Assembly: GCA_030015575.1 (NCBI GenBank)
Contig: JASDDO010000026.1
Coordinates: forward strand, 72,131,433-72,195,432
Reading direction: 5' to 3'
Origin: Agapanthus africanus
Taxonomy: Eukaryota; Streptophyta; Magnoliopsida; Asparagales; Amaryllidaceae
DNA length: 64,000 nucleotides
Numbering within the stretch: position 1 is the stretch's first letter; each line of letters starts with the position of its first letter. Under the pieces are notes generated by a model. That model was not told the DNA's origin. It worked only from the letters and a program-made list of their open reading frames with translations, and ran no database searches. Made by a program: the position numbers and the translations under genes. This document shows, in pieces, positions 10,655 to 21,054 of this stretch.

Positions 10655-10915
10655 CGCAATAAAAATCAGCGAGCCAAAAATGCGTATGAAATAGACGAAA
10701 TGATGGGGCAACTCATAATAAAAGCCAGCGAGTAAAATATATGCATACGAAAATAGCCAAAATTTTTGGGCAACTCGCAATAAAACAGCGAGTAAAAGAA
10801 AAAATATAGCCGAAATGATTGGGCACCGCGATAAAAGCCGAAATGATTGGGCAATCATGACTTTCACGATATAAAAAGCTGAAATGATAGAGCATCGCGG
10901 AAATAAAAAATGAAA
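10655..10915 (+). repeat. Stem-loop repeats with AATAAAA loops
   Basis: Three consecutive hairpins use arms CTCGC or CTCAT against GCGAG around AATAAAAATCA, AATAAAAGCCA and AATAAAACA. They are interspersed with GAAATGATKGGGCA repeats. Same principle as the other arrays: conserved spacer, short stems. Confidence 0.65.
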
Positions 10916-11029
10916 TGAAACTTTTTCCCTGCAGGAGAGTCCACATTAACCCTTGTATACAATTCATGAGCACGAACAAAAAGGGAACCACATTTCCCCA
11001 CCAGGCTCTGTCGAAGGGAGAGTCAGATT

Positions 11030-11990
11030 TCGACGGCAACATCTATAGCCTAGAGATCACAACGGCGGTTCTTCTCGCTCCAGCAGGATGCAGGAGCAAC
11101 ATCAACAACCGACCCCAGGGTCGACAAAGCGGAGCCATGGCAAAGTCCCTAGTTCCAAATCTCAACGGCAACATCGACAGCCTAGAGATCAACAACGGCG
11201 TTTCTTCTCACTCCAACTGGATACAGACACAACGTCAACAAAGCGGATCCATGGCAGAGTCCCTAGTTCCAAGTCTCGACGGTTCATCGACAACCTAGAG
11301 ATCAACAACGACGTTTCTTCTCACTCCAACCGGATACAGACGCAACGTCAACAAAGTGGAGCCATGGCAAAGTTTCTAGTTCCAAATCTCGACGGTTCAT
11401 CGCCAACCTAAGAGTACCTGGCGTACTTTCTCATTCCAGCAAGATGCGGACGCAACGTCAACAAAGTGGAGCCATGGAAGAGTCCCTAGTTTCAAGTCTC
11501 GACGGTTCATCGACAGCCTAGAATCAACAACGGCGTTTCTTCTCATTCCAACCAGAGGCAAATACGACGTCAGCAAAACGGAGCCACGGAAAAGTCCCCT
11601 AGTTCCAAATCTTGACGGTTCATAGACAACCTAGAGACTATCTCGGAGACACGGCAAAGTCCCCTAGTTCCAAATCTCGACGGTTCACGGACAACCTAAA
11701 GACTACCTCGGAGCCACGACAAAGTCCCCTAGTTCCAAATCTCGACAGTTCACAGACAACTTAGAGACTACCTCGGAGCCAAGGCAAAGTCCCTAGTTCC
11801 AAGTCTCGACGGCAACATCTACAGCCTAGAGATCAACAACAACGTTCTTCCTCCCTCCAGCAGAATACAGACGCGACATCAACAAACGGAGTCATGGCAA
11901 AGTCCCCTAGTTCTAAATCTCGACGGTTTACAGACAACCCAGAGACAACCTCGACATTCATCGCAGACACAATGTCAACAAACAAAGCAA
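11030..11990 (+). repeat. ~112-bp tandem repeat array
   Basis: Units are marked by GGAGCCATGGCAAAGTCCCT, AGTTCCAAATCTCGACGG and CAACCTAGAGATCAACAACG. Marker positions near 11131, 11245, 11358, 11468 and 11580 give a period of ~112 bp. Three shortened units of ~65 bp follow (11645, 11707, 11774), then a full one at 11888. Open frames across it are a by-product of the repeat. Confidence 0.85.
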
Positions 11991-12365
11991 AGCAAGATCC
12001 CTAGCTTCAGGGTCAAGACGGCAACTCAAATGAGACCTGAAAGACTATCGGAGATTATCCCACACCAGCGCGGAGTGGTCATGACTCATCGGGGCTCCAA
12101 AACTGAGCCTAAACTCAAGTAAAAAGCGACATGGAATATCCCTAACGCTTTCTCTTTTGACGATAATATCACCTGGAAGATTACTTGAAGACGTTTTGTC
12201 CAGCCCCCGAAGGGATCAGAGACACGACAGTCGCGGGGCTACTCGAACAACAAGATTGCGTATCGATGAATACATCGGCCAACGCGACGGTACGACGGGT
12301 AAAAAACCCTAGTACCACAGACCATAACGGATTTCTATTAGCAGGAGTTAACTGTGACGTTAGGA
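11991..12365 (+). other. Spacer between tandem arrays of F
   Basis: Mostly unique sequence. The first bases still resemble the 112-bp repeat (GGTCAAGACGGCAACTC). No ORF, RNA gene or further repeat is recognised. Confidence 0.5.
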
Positions 12366-14020
12366 CATCCTTACGAGAACTTCTCGATTCGTCTCGACTC
12401 ATAGGAAAAATAATATTCCTGCGAGAACTTCTCAACTCGTCTCGACTCGTAGGGAAAAGCCTTAGACGACGGGACTGTCAACCTATTTCCTAAGCACTGG
12501 GGCCCTGCAAGTAGGTCCAAGATGGATTGTTGTATACTATCCACGGGCCACACTCTCCAAAGTCGAATATCGACAAGGAGGGGAAAAACCTCTTACAAGT
12601 CCTCTCGACTTGTAAGGGGGAAAATTCTCTTGTGAGATCCTCACGACTCTCAAGAGAAAACGCACTTAGGAGTTCTCACGACTCCTAAGGAGAAAATACA
12701 CCTACGGGATCCTCTCGACTCGTAGGGAGAAAAGTATTTATGAGACCCTCACGGCTCATAAAGTTGAAAAGTCTTAGGCGACAGATCCAAACCTGTTTCC
12801 TAAGCCATCGCTGCCCTACAAGTAGGTCCAAACTGACTCTTGTATACTATCCATGGACCACACTCTCCAAAGTCGAATATCGACAAGGAGGGAAAAAACC
12901 ACTTACGAGTCCTCTCGACTTGTAAGGGGGAAAATTCTCTTGTGAGATCCTTACGATTCTCAAGTGAAAACGCACTTAGGAGTCCTCACGACTCCTATGG
13001 AGAAAATACACCTACGGGATCCTCTCGACTCGTAGGGAGAAAAGTCTTTATGAGACCCTCATGGCTCATTAAATTGAAAAATCTTAAGCGGCAGATCCAA
13101 ACCTGATTCCTAAGCCATCGTTGTCCTACAAGCAGGTCCAAACTGACTCTTGTATACTATCCACGGGCCATATTCTCCAAAGTCGAATATCGACAAGGAG
13201 GGAAAAAACCACTTACGATTCCTCTCGACTTGTAAGGGGGAAAATTCTCTTGTGAGGTCCTTACGACTCTCAAGAGAAAACGCACGTAGGAATTCTCACG
13301 ACTCCTAAGGATAAAATACACCTATGGGATCCTCTCGACTCATAGGGAGAAAAGTCTTTATGAGACCCTCACGGCTCATAAATTTGAAAAGTCTTAGACG
13401 GAAGATCCAAACCGGATTCATAAGCCATCGCTGCCCTACAAGCAGATCCAAAATGACTCTTGTATACTATCCACGGGCCATATTCTCCAAAGTCGAATAT
13501 CGACAAAGAGTAAAAAAAACCACTTACGAGTCCTATCGACTTGTAAGGAGAAAAATTCTCTTGTGAGATCCTTACGACTCTCAAGAGAAAATGCACTTAG
13601 GAGTCCTCACGACTCCTAAGGAGAAAATACACCTACGGGATTCTCTCGACTCGTAGGGAGAAAAGTCTTTATGAGACATTCACGGCTTATAAAGTTGAAA
13701 AGTCTTAGGCGCCAGATCCAAACATGTTTCCCAAGCCATCGCTGCCCTACAAGGAGGTCAAGATGGACTATCTACGGGCCATATTTGCCAAAGCCACATT
13801 CGCCAATGAAATAAAGAAGCTACTTATGGATCCTCACGATCTGTAAGGAAAAAAATACCCGATTGAGATCCTTACGACTCATGGAGGTGATGAACACTTA
13901 GGAATCTTCACGATTTCTAGGGAGAATATGCACCTATGAGATCCTCATGACTCATAGGGAGAAAAAACCTTCTTGAGTCCCTTACGGCTCATGAAGATGA
14001 AAAAAGTCTTAGACTACAAG
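12366..14020 (+). repeat. 310-bp tandem array, five conserved-loop hairpins per unit
   Basis: A partial unit (12366-12590) is followed by units starting at 12591, 12901, 13211 and 13522 and a diverged one from 13822; spacings are 310, 310, 311 and 300 bp. In each full unit five stem-loops follow in fixed order, with stems CTTACRAG/CTTGTAAG, CTTGTGAG/CTCTCAAG, CTTAGGAG/CTCCTAAG, CCTACGGG/CTCGTAGG and TTTATGAG/CTCATAAA. Loops are TCCTCTCGA, TCCTCACGA, TTCTCACGA or CCCTCACGG. The unit tail adds CTTAGG/CCTAAG and CCTAC-AA-GTAGG. Confidence 0.9.
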
Positions 14021-14101
14021 AACCGTAAACTTGTCTCCTAAAACTTCAATTCTATGGCCATACATAACTCTGCACTACTTCATCCACGTACATACTTACG
14101 T
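14021..14101 (+). other. Unique segment before the F purine tract
   Basis: Short unique sequence between the hairpin array and the purine tract; nothing recognised in it. Confidence 0.4.
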
Positions 14102-14120
14102 AGGCAAAGTAGTGGGGGGC
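14102..14120 (+). other. Polypurine tract of F
   Basis: AGGCAAAGTAGTGGGGGGC stands directly before the 3' LTR start (TGTTCCCGCC at 14124). In LTR elements this is the plus-strand primer site, so it supports F being on the plus strand. Confidence 0.7.
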
Positions 14121-14123
14121 ATT

Positions 14124-16342
14124 TGTTCCCGCCAAAAATTTCAGCTGAAAGCTATTTGTTACCTTATAACTCTTATAAAAAAGAGAGAGAAGAAAGAGGA
14201 AAAGAATTCATGGTTGAACATCACGTGTTAAACACGTGAGCGCCTATATGCAAAGCAAATAAGCGTTGAAAACACATAACTAAGGTCCAAATGGGAGCGC
14301 TCATATGTAAAGCATATGAACGCTGAACATAAATAAATCTAAATGGCCAAACTGGCATCACATGTTAAACACGTGAGCGCTCTGAACACAAAAAGGCTAA
14401 AACCCACACCAGGGATCACGTGTTAAACACGTAAGTTCTCTTGCCTCTCACATGCAAAGCATGTGAGCGCCCCAATTTAAAATGCTTCCATTAAATTCTA
14501 TGTGATAAAATTAAATCCTATTTGGGAAATATTTTCCCTGATCTTTTTAATATGGAAAGATCGTTCTCTAACAGAGAATACTGGATTTGAAATCTGACGG
14601 TGATAAAATATCACCAATTAAATCATCTGATAGAATTAAATTCTATTTGGGAAATATTTTTCTGAACTAGAGAAATCTTCTCTGTTAAACAGAGGACCTT
14701 TGGATCAAATATCCAACGGTGATTATCTGGTAGAATAAAATTCTATCATAGGAAAATATTTTCCTAATCTTGTTAAACTAACAAAATATTCATTTAACAG
14801 AATTAAATTCAATATTTCTAATCTTGTTAAACTAACAAGATATTCATATGATAAGAATAAAATTCTATTTTATAAAAAAATTCCAACCTTGTTAAACTAA
14901 CGAGATATCCATATGATAGAATTAAATTCTATATTAAAAAAATATATTTCTGATCTTGTTAAACTAAAAAGATATGATAGAATAAAATTCTGATCTTGTT
15001 AAAACTAACAAGATATTCATAATCTTGCTAAACAAACAAGAAATCTTCTCTGTTAAACAGAGAGCCTTTGGATTAAAAATCCAACGGTGAATAAAATTCA
15101 CCGATTGATCTAAAAGATCATGGAATCAATCATGATCTCTCAATGAGAGATTCTCTTAACAAATTGATTCTTATTCTTCTCGTATAAATAGGAGCGATGA
15201 GAGGAGGAGAAAGAGAGACAGAGAGAGGGGGAAGAAAAATACAGAGAGAATTTAATTCTCTAAAAGGAGGAGACCACCCCATAAGCTTCTAAAAAAATAT
15301 ACAGAAGCCTCCTAAAAGCCCCTACAAAACAAAAGAGAATTTAATTCTCAAACTAAGAGTTTAACTCTCTCAAAGAACTTAGTTCTTCCTTTGGTTGAGG
15401 TCTGCAAAAGCAGATCTCCCCACAAGTTGAGAATTTAATTCTCATCGGGGAGATTCTGTCATGCAGATTCAAAACTTAGGAGAAAGAACTAAGTTCAAAG
15501 AATTTAATTCTTACATAAAGATATAGGAATTTAATTCCTCTGATAAAACTAGGATATAACCCTATATAAGAATTTAATTCTTATCAAAATAAGGGACCTG
15601 AAATTCTCAAAACTCAGATCAAGATCTCCATGCACATAAAAGAAACGATTAGCGTTCAACGCTATAACAACAGATCACGTATTCTCACATGAGCACCTCT
15701 GAGGAACAAAAAGGAACGACTGAGATCGCCTCACGTGATCCCCCAATAGTGTTTAGCACTTATAAAAGGAAATGGGGAATAAATAAAAACCAGTTCTCAT
15801 TTTTGGGACGCCTCACGTGTTCCCACGTGACCCCCAAACAATTGGTTAATACTTATATAGAAAAGGGCAAAATTCCAAGGACATCGCTCACATTTTGCGC
15901 ACCTCACATGTTCGCACGTGAGAATTATATGAGCTAAGTGCTTAGCACTTATAAAGGGAAGAGGGAATAAATCCAAAGAGGCAGTGCCCAACTTTGGGGC
16001 GCCTCACGTGCTCATACGTGAGGGCTACGGGAATTAAGTGTTTAACACTTATATACAGACGGGGATTTGAACCCAAGGGTACAACACCAAATTTCAGGCG
16101 CCTCACGTGCCACACGTGAGCGCTCCTAAATTTCAGTGTTTAACATTGCTTTAGAGACTCACGTGGGCACCGAGCATATATTAGTGTTTAATACTATAAA
16201 AAGCCAACTTCAGCCCCAAATTGGCTAAGTCCTCCTGAGATTAAAACGTCTTAGATCTCCAAATAAACTGAACCTCTATGCTCATGACTTCCCAAATTAA
16301 TTGACCAGAATGATGTCCATCCCGCATCTCCTAAGTCAATCC
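14124..16342 (+). repeat. 3' LTR of element F, truncated
   Basis: Starts TGTTCCCGCC after the purine tract and matches 3567-5685 from 14236 onward at ~96% by eye. It contains the same mini-palindromes, CACGTG pairs and TATA box (15182-15191). Homology stops sharply after CTAAGTCAATCC at 16342; the last ~0.95 kb of the LTR is missing and element G sequence follows. Confidence 0.82.
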
Positions 16343-19300
16343 ACCTCTGACAAGGGGACGTCGTCGTATGAACCGAGCTCTGCCTCCGGAGCCGTTACGG
16401 CGTCCATCATCAGCTGCTTCAGCAAAGCCTCCTGCAGTGACTTTGGGAGAGCCGGGGCCACAGTAGTTGGCTCTAGAAGTTTTGCGGCATCGCTACTCGG
16501 GATCGGCACTGCACTTGGAATAACCTGAGTTGAGGTAGTCCCTGTAATAAAGTAAAGAAAAGGGTCAGAGCATGAATAAAAAGAATAAAGGTGTAATGAA
16601 GCGAATCATACCAAGACCCAAAGAAGCGCAAAGCCTCTCTTCCTCCTCGAACGTCCTGAGGGAAGCCGCGAAAGCCTCTTCGGCAGAAATATCCGTTGAA
16701 GAAGAAAGCGTCAATAGGAACATAATAAAGAGAAAAGAGATAGCCACGGAAGAACATAACTAAAGTATACCTGACTTCGCGATAGTAATCAGCGCCGCTT
16801 CCTTGCGAGCCAGTCGCTCGGAAGCCGCGAGAGCAGCCTGTAGATCAGTATCATCCACAGGCGCGTCGAATAAACCCTCATTGGTCCCGTATTCGCACAA
16901 ACCCTCGCTGTAGGGAGCGTGTGGCTCATGGCTAAATATAACATCAGCTTCTTCTTTTTCTATAAGCGGACACTAGCGGCCGATGACAAGAGCTTGCGCT
17001 TGACAGGCATTTTTGGACGACGGGTCCCGATTTCCGCAACAGCGCCAGATTCTGGAGATGCCACGGATACCACCTCTACGGGAACACGAGGCGGAGGCTT
17101 CTCAGGGAAGGCACACGGGACCACAACCGTAGCGACTTCTCTTAAGGAAGGACGAATGACAGTCCGTCGCTTCAAAGGGACTGCTGAGTTACCATCTAGG
17201 ACATCATCTGTTCAGTTGATAAAACTGCACATCTGCATTACATTTTTCCTACCATTTTCATATTAAAAAAGGACTTTATTATAATATATTATACATATGA
17301 GGGTTTATGTGTAAAAACACTATTTTCCATGTGTTAATATATTTTAATTAGCATTTGGTAGAAAAATGTATGCATATAAATTCATTGACCTAATCCTAGT
17401 AGAACTAAGTCTACTAAATATTATTTGAGTTGTTGTGCAAAAGATTTCCAAGTGTGCAGAATTTTTCAAAGACTAGAATCAAGCAAATCAAGTTGTTGAA
17501 GAAGACTTGCCTAATCAAGAAGCAAAACTTGGAGACCAAGTTTGGCAGCAACCAAGAGAAGATTTCAAAGATACAAAGGTTCCATAGACGTACACATGTC
17601 ACATAGAGACAGCGCATGAAAGATGATCAACGGCGGAGATGATAAGGCCGCGGATCCGCGGCATTAACCCCTTTATGCCGCGGATCCGCCGCGATTAAGA
17701 AGCATTAGGAGTTGAGGATTTTTAGGGAAAATCTTTTCTGCTTAAATCATATTTTAGAAGCTTGTATTCTGGCTTTGGCACTATAAAAAGGCACCGAGAG
17801 CCTCTTGGAAAATTTATCAAGCCGACGCGATCACGAAGCCCCAGATGCTCATGCATCCAGGCTGATCATCAACTGTTCGTCTACCTCCTTAGGAAAGATC
17901 GAGAAGCAACTAGTTTGTAATCATTTTCTACGGAATAAAGTGTAGATTGTTCAAGTGATTAATAAAGGTAGTTATTTTATTTAATTCTTTTGCATTTTAC
18001 ATTATGTTTCCCCTCTATGTCTTTTCATCTTCTTCTCCCAACATGCGCGAGTAATTCTCCGCTTGTTAGGATTCGTAGGATTAGGGTAGGCTAATGGATA
18101 ATGAACATCCCTAAACCCTTTTTAAGTCCTATAAAGTTTATGAACTTTATCAAAAGAATTATTAACATCCTAATCGGGTGCGCTAGCAATTCTTTGCTAG
18201 TTCCGACCGCGATTAGAGATTAGATTAATGATTGTTTTGGTAAAGGCTAGATTTGAACGGAGTTCCGTGTCGAGATAAGGGTTAAGAGTGGGATTCCTTT
18301 TCCCTCCAGAAACCCTAATCTACATGCATCACCGTCGTTCTAGTTTTAAATCTATTAATGGATAAAAAGGGTAAGTTTTAATTAATCGTCCATGACTACT
18401 AAATCCTAACGAACCCTACAAGCCCTCTTATTATATTATCTAAATCTCTAAAATAATCTAGATCTATATTTTTGTATTCTTGCTTAACGTAGATCTAGAA
18501 ACTTTTCACAAAATCCTTAATTTCTCCTCTCTTTCAACACATCTAAAGTAAGAGTAAAAGGTTCCACGTTTCCCTGAGGACGACCCGTACTCACCATGGT
18601 CTAGCTACGCGCGACACCGTTCTGATTTCGATTAACTACAAACAAACACACTCTTTCGTACCAATCAGCATCCTTATGATCAAGTAATAGCCGTCTCTCT
18701 TCCCTGATAACAGCACCCGTTGCATGCTGGTACCACGCCATGTAGGCATTCGAAGCTTTTGGCACGTAGCTCGGTTCGTTGATAAGAAAGTTGGACCCCG
18801 TGTTTAGCCGCATAAAATGGTGCAGTGCACTACGGATACCCTCTTCAGTAGAGGCTGGCTCGGCTAAGAATGCCTCAAATGGAACACCCTGATTATAACC
18901 TGACTGTTGACCAAAACGGTGCGGGTTATACCTCATGAACAGTGACAAGGTGTTTTGCCTGAACACTAGAAAGCCCGGCCTAATAGAATATAAATGCAGG
19001 ATCTCCTGAGCCTTCAAAGTGGAAGCCCCGTCTTTGAATGCATCACGCAGCGGTTGCTCCGCATTGGTGGATTCCTTGCCGATGGTTAAAACTCTGTCGA
19101 CAAAGGTCATACTATCCCCGACCATGCACGGGCGAAGGACCAGTCGTCGAGCCTCTCGTTGCGCCGGGTCTAGCGCAAAAGCGTCAACTAGATACATGAC
19201 CCGATGGAAATTGTAACTGTCGTAGAAACGGGGTCTTTTACGAACACCGAAAGCACCTAGCACATGCATCTTGACCCACGACGTGAAATGGTGCAACGGA

Positions 19301-20518
19301 AGATGTACGGGTTTTATCCCCGGCTGAGTAGTCTCTGCCGCTAAGGTCAGGCCATGGTATAGATGAGCCAGCCCCGCTATCCCAACGGCCACACACGTCC
19401 CTGCAACCATGCGGTAGGCTGGGTAAAAGACTGACGGCCTCATATAGCGAGGGTGCATCGGAAGCACGAACCAGTTCAACCATAAGCCAATAAACCCCAG
19501 GAAGAACGTCTCTTCATCGACGTCTGAAGCATCGAGCTCTGCAAAAGGGACGACCGGGGTGTCTGGAATGAAGAAGCTTCTTAAATCTGCTTCCGCCGTC
19601 GGCTGGTTATCCAAACCGAAACCAAACAGGTCGTCAAGCATAGTGAATTTCGCGGCTTGTTTTGACAAGAATTCTGGGCGAAGAAAGCGAGCGATAAAGT
19701 CTATGAAGCTGACTCCATGCCCCCCCAGACTCTAGAAATAGACTCTCGTAAATGTTCAACACCTTGATTAGGCTCGGGAATCAATGTTGAACGGCATTCT
19801 CCGGGGTAAGGCCCATCACCACTGATTTAGTGGCAAAGATGTACTCGTCAGGGGGAAGTATCTCCTCGTAATGTTCCCCTCTGACGGGTAGGCCCGAAAT
19901 TTCCGCGAACTCCTCCAAGGAAATCGAAACTTCCCAGTCCGATAGAAGAAAGGTGTGAGTCGGGATGTTCCATTGCTCCAGGAAAGCCTTGACCCACCAT
20001 ACATGAGGCGCGGGATACTGGAAAAGAGATACATAAATTGCGGGGTACAACCCGAGCTTCTGCAGCAGCGACTTCTTGGCCGATAGTATGTATCGAGCCC
20101 ACTGCAGGTATCCGTCTGAATGGAGAAGAGTCAGACCAATCATATATACTTTACCCCAAGGGCGCGACTCGCCTTGACATATGCGTCGCCACAAGATATC
20201 CAAAGCCATCGGCGACTGTATGGGTATTGAAGCCATAGAAGGCTGAAGGCGACCATCCGAAGTCTAGTTGACCTCCTCTACAGCGTAATTCACTTGAGGC
20301 GAGTCGGCGTAGTGAATTGCTGAAATGGGCTCTGAGGGTACTGCACAAGAAAAACTGCGCCGACCCTGGATAATCTGATTATACCACGACACCCATAGAT
20401 GAAGAGATTTCTGCTCTGGATCGTGATCTATAATGAGTGCGAAGGCTTCCTGATCCACGGGCGCGTCGGCGAAGGCGCTCTATGAACGAACAAAAGGGAA
20501 GGAAGAATCGAAAGCCAT
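16343..20518 (-). pseudogene. Plant mobile domain (PMD) gene remnant, antisense in element G
   Basis: Read on the minus strand from ATG at 20518. Residues typical of the PMD family (PF10536) follow: HTFLLSDWEVSISLEEFAEI with GLPVRGEHYEE (about 19870-19960), then FFLGFIGLWLNWFVLP (about 19465-19515) and a long helical region to 18601. Defects: in-frame TAG at 20480-20482 and 20264-20266, TGA at 19781-19783, and a frame change at the seven-C run 19720-19726. After an interrupting segment (17209-18600) a Pro/Arg/Lys-rich tail with KRR and KRK follows, with another frame change near 16975. Apparent exons end at GT or begin after AG at 16771, 16612 and 16541. The last frame closes with TGA at the 16342/16343 breakpoint. 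Likely a captured host-type gene, now dead. Confidence 0.72.
17209..18596 (+). mobile_element. Probable solo LTR or large intron in the PMD pseudogene
   Basis: No coding potential. Plus-strand LTR-like signals are a TG start, a GC-rich double palindrome (CCGCGGATCCGCGG at 17648 and a near copy at 17677), a TATA box CTATAAAAAG near 17782, an AATAAAG near 17934, and an end with TTCCCTGAGGACGACCCG and TACTCACC that resembles the 3' ends of some plant LTRs. No clear 5-bp target duplication is found. Alternative: a minus-strand intron, since the borders read ATG/GTGAGT at 18597 and AACAG at 17212. I favour a solo LTR but cannot decide. Confidence 0.4.
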
Positions 20519-20610
20519 AGTACCTGCACGAAAAGAGGCGAGGGTTAGTTGCCAATGCTATAATCTGAATTTTGACACTTGGTACTTTAAAATTGTACCG
20601 CACTGCAATG
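20519..20610. other. Segment between PMD start and G purine tract
   Basis: Nothing recognised except a pyrimidine-rich, AG-ended stretch on the minus strand just before the PMD ATG, which could be a splice acceptor for an upstream leader exon. Confidence 0.3.
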
Positions 20611-20633
20611 CAGGAGAAAGGGACCAAGGGGGA
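20611..20633 (+). other. Candidate polypurine tract of G
   Basis: Purine-rich stretch beginning CAGGAGAAAGGGACC, just upstream of the switch to mini-palindrome LTR sequence (first TG at 20649). Mirrors the position of F's tract. Confidence 0.5.
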
Positions 20634-20648
20634 CCCACAAAATCAAAG

Positions 20649-21054
20649 TGACGGCTCATCATTGATGAAACAGTTACTTATTAAGGATGGAATCCTAAAA
20701 GGATTCTCATTTAATGAGAAACTCATTGGGCCAAGGAGTTGAACTCCCTCGAGAGCAGTGTTCTGCAGACAGAAATCATATCCGTCAAATATAATTAAGA
20801 GGGGAATAAAATTCCCTAAAAATTTCTAAAGAGCTATGCTCTGTAAAAGAAATGGTACAAGGTAAAACCTCAAGATCTTTAATGATCTGAAGGAAAAATC
20901 CTAGAAACTCTAAAAGTTCTTCATTAACGGGCTAAGAAACCCTAAAAACATTTTAAAGATCTGTGATCTAAGAAGAGCAAAGCTCTGTTTAATAGGTTCG
21001 ATTATGATCCTTACCAAAATTTTGGGCAGAGTTATAACTCTAGAGGGGATTTCT
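20649..21054 (+). repeat. 3' LTR of G, first part
   Basis: Contains the palindromes that mark F/G LTRs: TCTCAT-TTA-ATGAGA near 20708, GGAGT-TGA-ACTCC near 20735, GGGAAT-AAA-ATTCCC near 20803, AGAGC-AAA-GCTCT near 20973. Broken by B; TTTCT (21050-21054) is the left copy of B's target duplication. Confidence 0.65.

Larger units (their letters stand above)
3567..16342 (+). mobile_element. Element F: non-autonomous Ty3/gypsy-type (Tat-like) retrotransposon
   Basis: Seen: two direct copies of a long LTR (3567-6641 and 14124-16342) flank a 7.5-kb internal region. That region holds gag-like ORFs (6795-9206), then tandem repeats (9473-14020), then a purine tract (14102-14120). The aligned LTR parts agree at ~96% by eye over 300 bp. 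No protease, RT, RNase H or integrase motif is visible. The first ~110 bp of the 5' LTR lie left of E, outside the window, and the 3' LTR lacks its last ~0.95 kb. Inference: F belongs near the Tat lineage, where long LTRs and repeats upstream of the 3' LTR are known (Retand, Ogre), and needed enzymes from a relative. LTR homology and gag similarity are firm; the lineage is less so. Confidence 0.8.
16343..21054 (+). mobile_element. Element G, left part: internal 3' region and start of 3' LTR
   Basis: Seen: an antisense PMD pseudogene (16343-20518), a purine tract (20611-20633), then LTR-type mini-palindrome sequence to 21054, where copia element B interrupts it. The remaining LTR resumes at 61232. 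Inference: G is a plus-strand relative of F whose 5' LTR, gag and pol are not in the window; its left end was lost at the 16342/16343 junction. Known: Tat-lineage elements can carry extra antisense ORFs between pol and the 3' LTR, some with PMD similarity. I state this from memory. Confidence 0.6.

Noticed and set aside
10915-11411. Two overlapping frames of >100 aa in the 112-bp array
   Set aside because: Produced by the repeat period; sequence is low-complexity and changes frame with unit length.
9900-14020. CRISPR-like regular repeats with spacers
   Set aside because: Plant nuclear retroelement context; the supposed spacers are repeated in every 310-bp unit and there are no cas genes.
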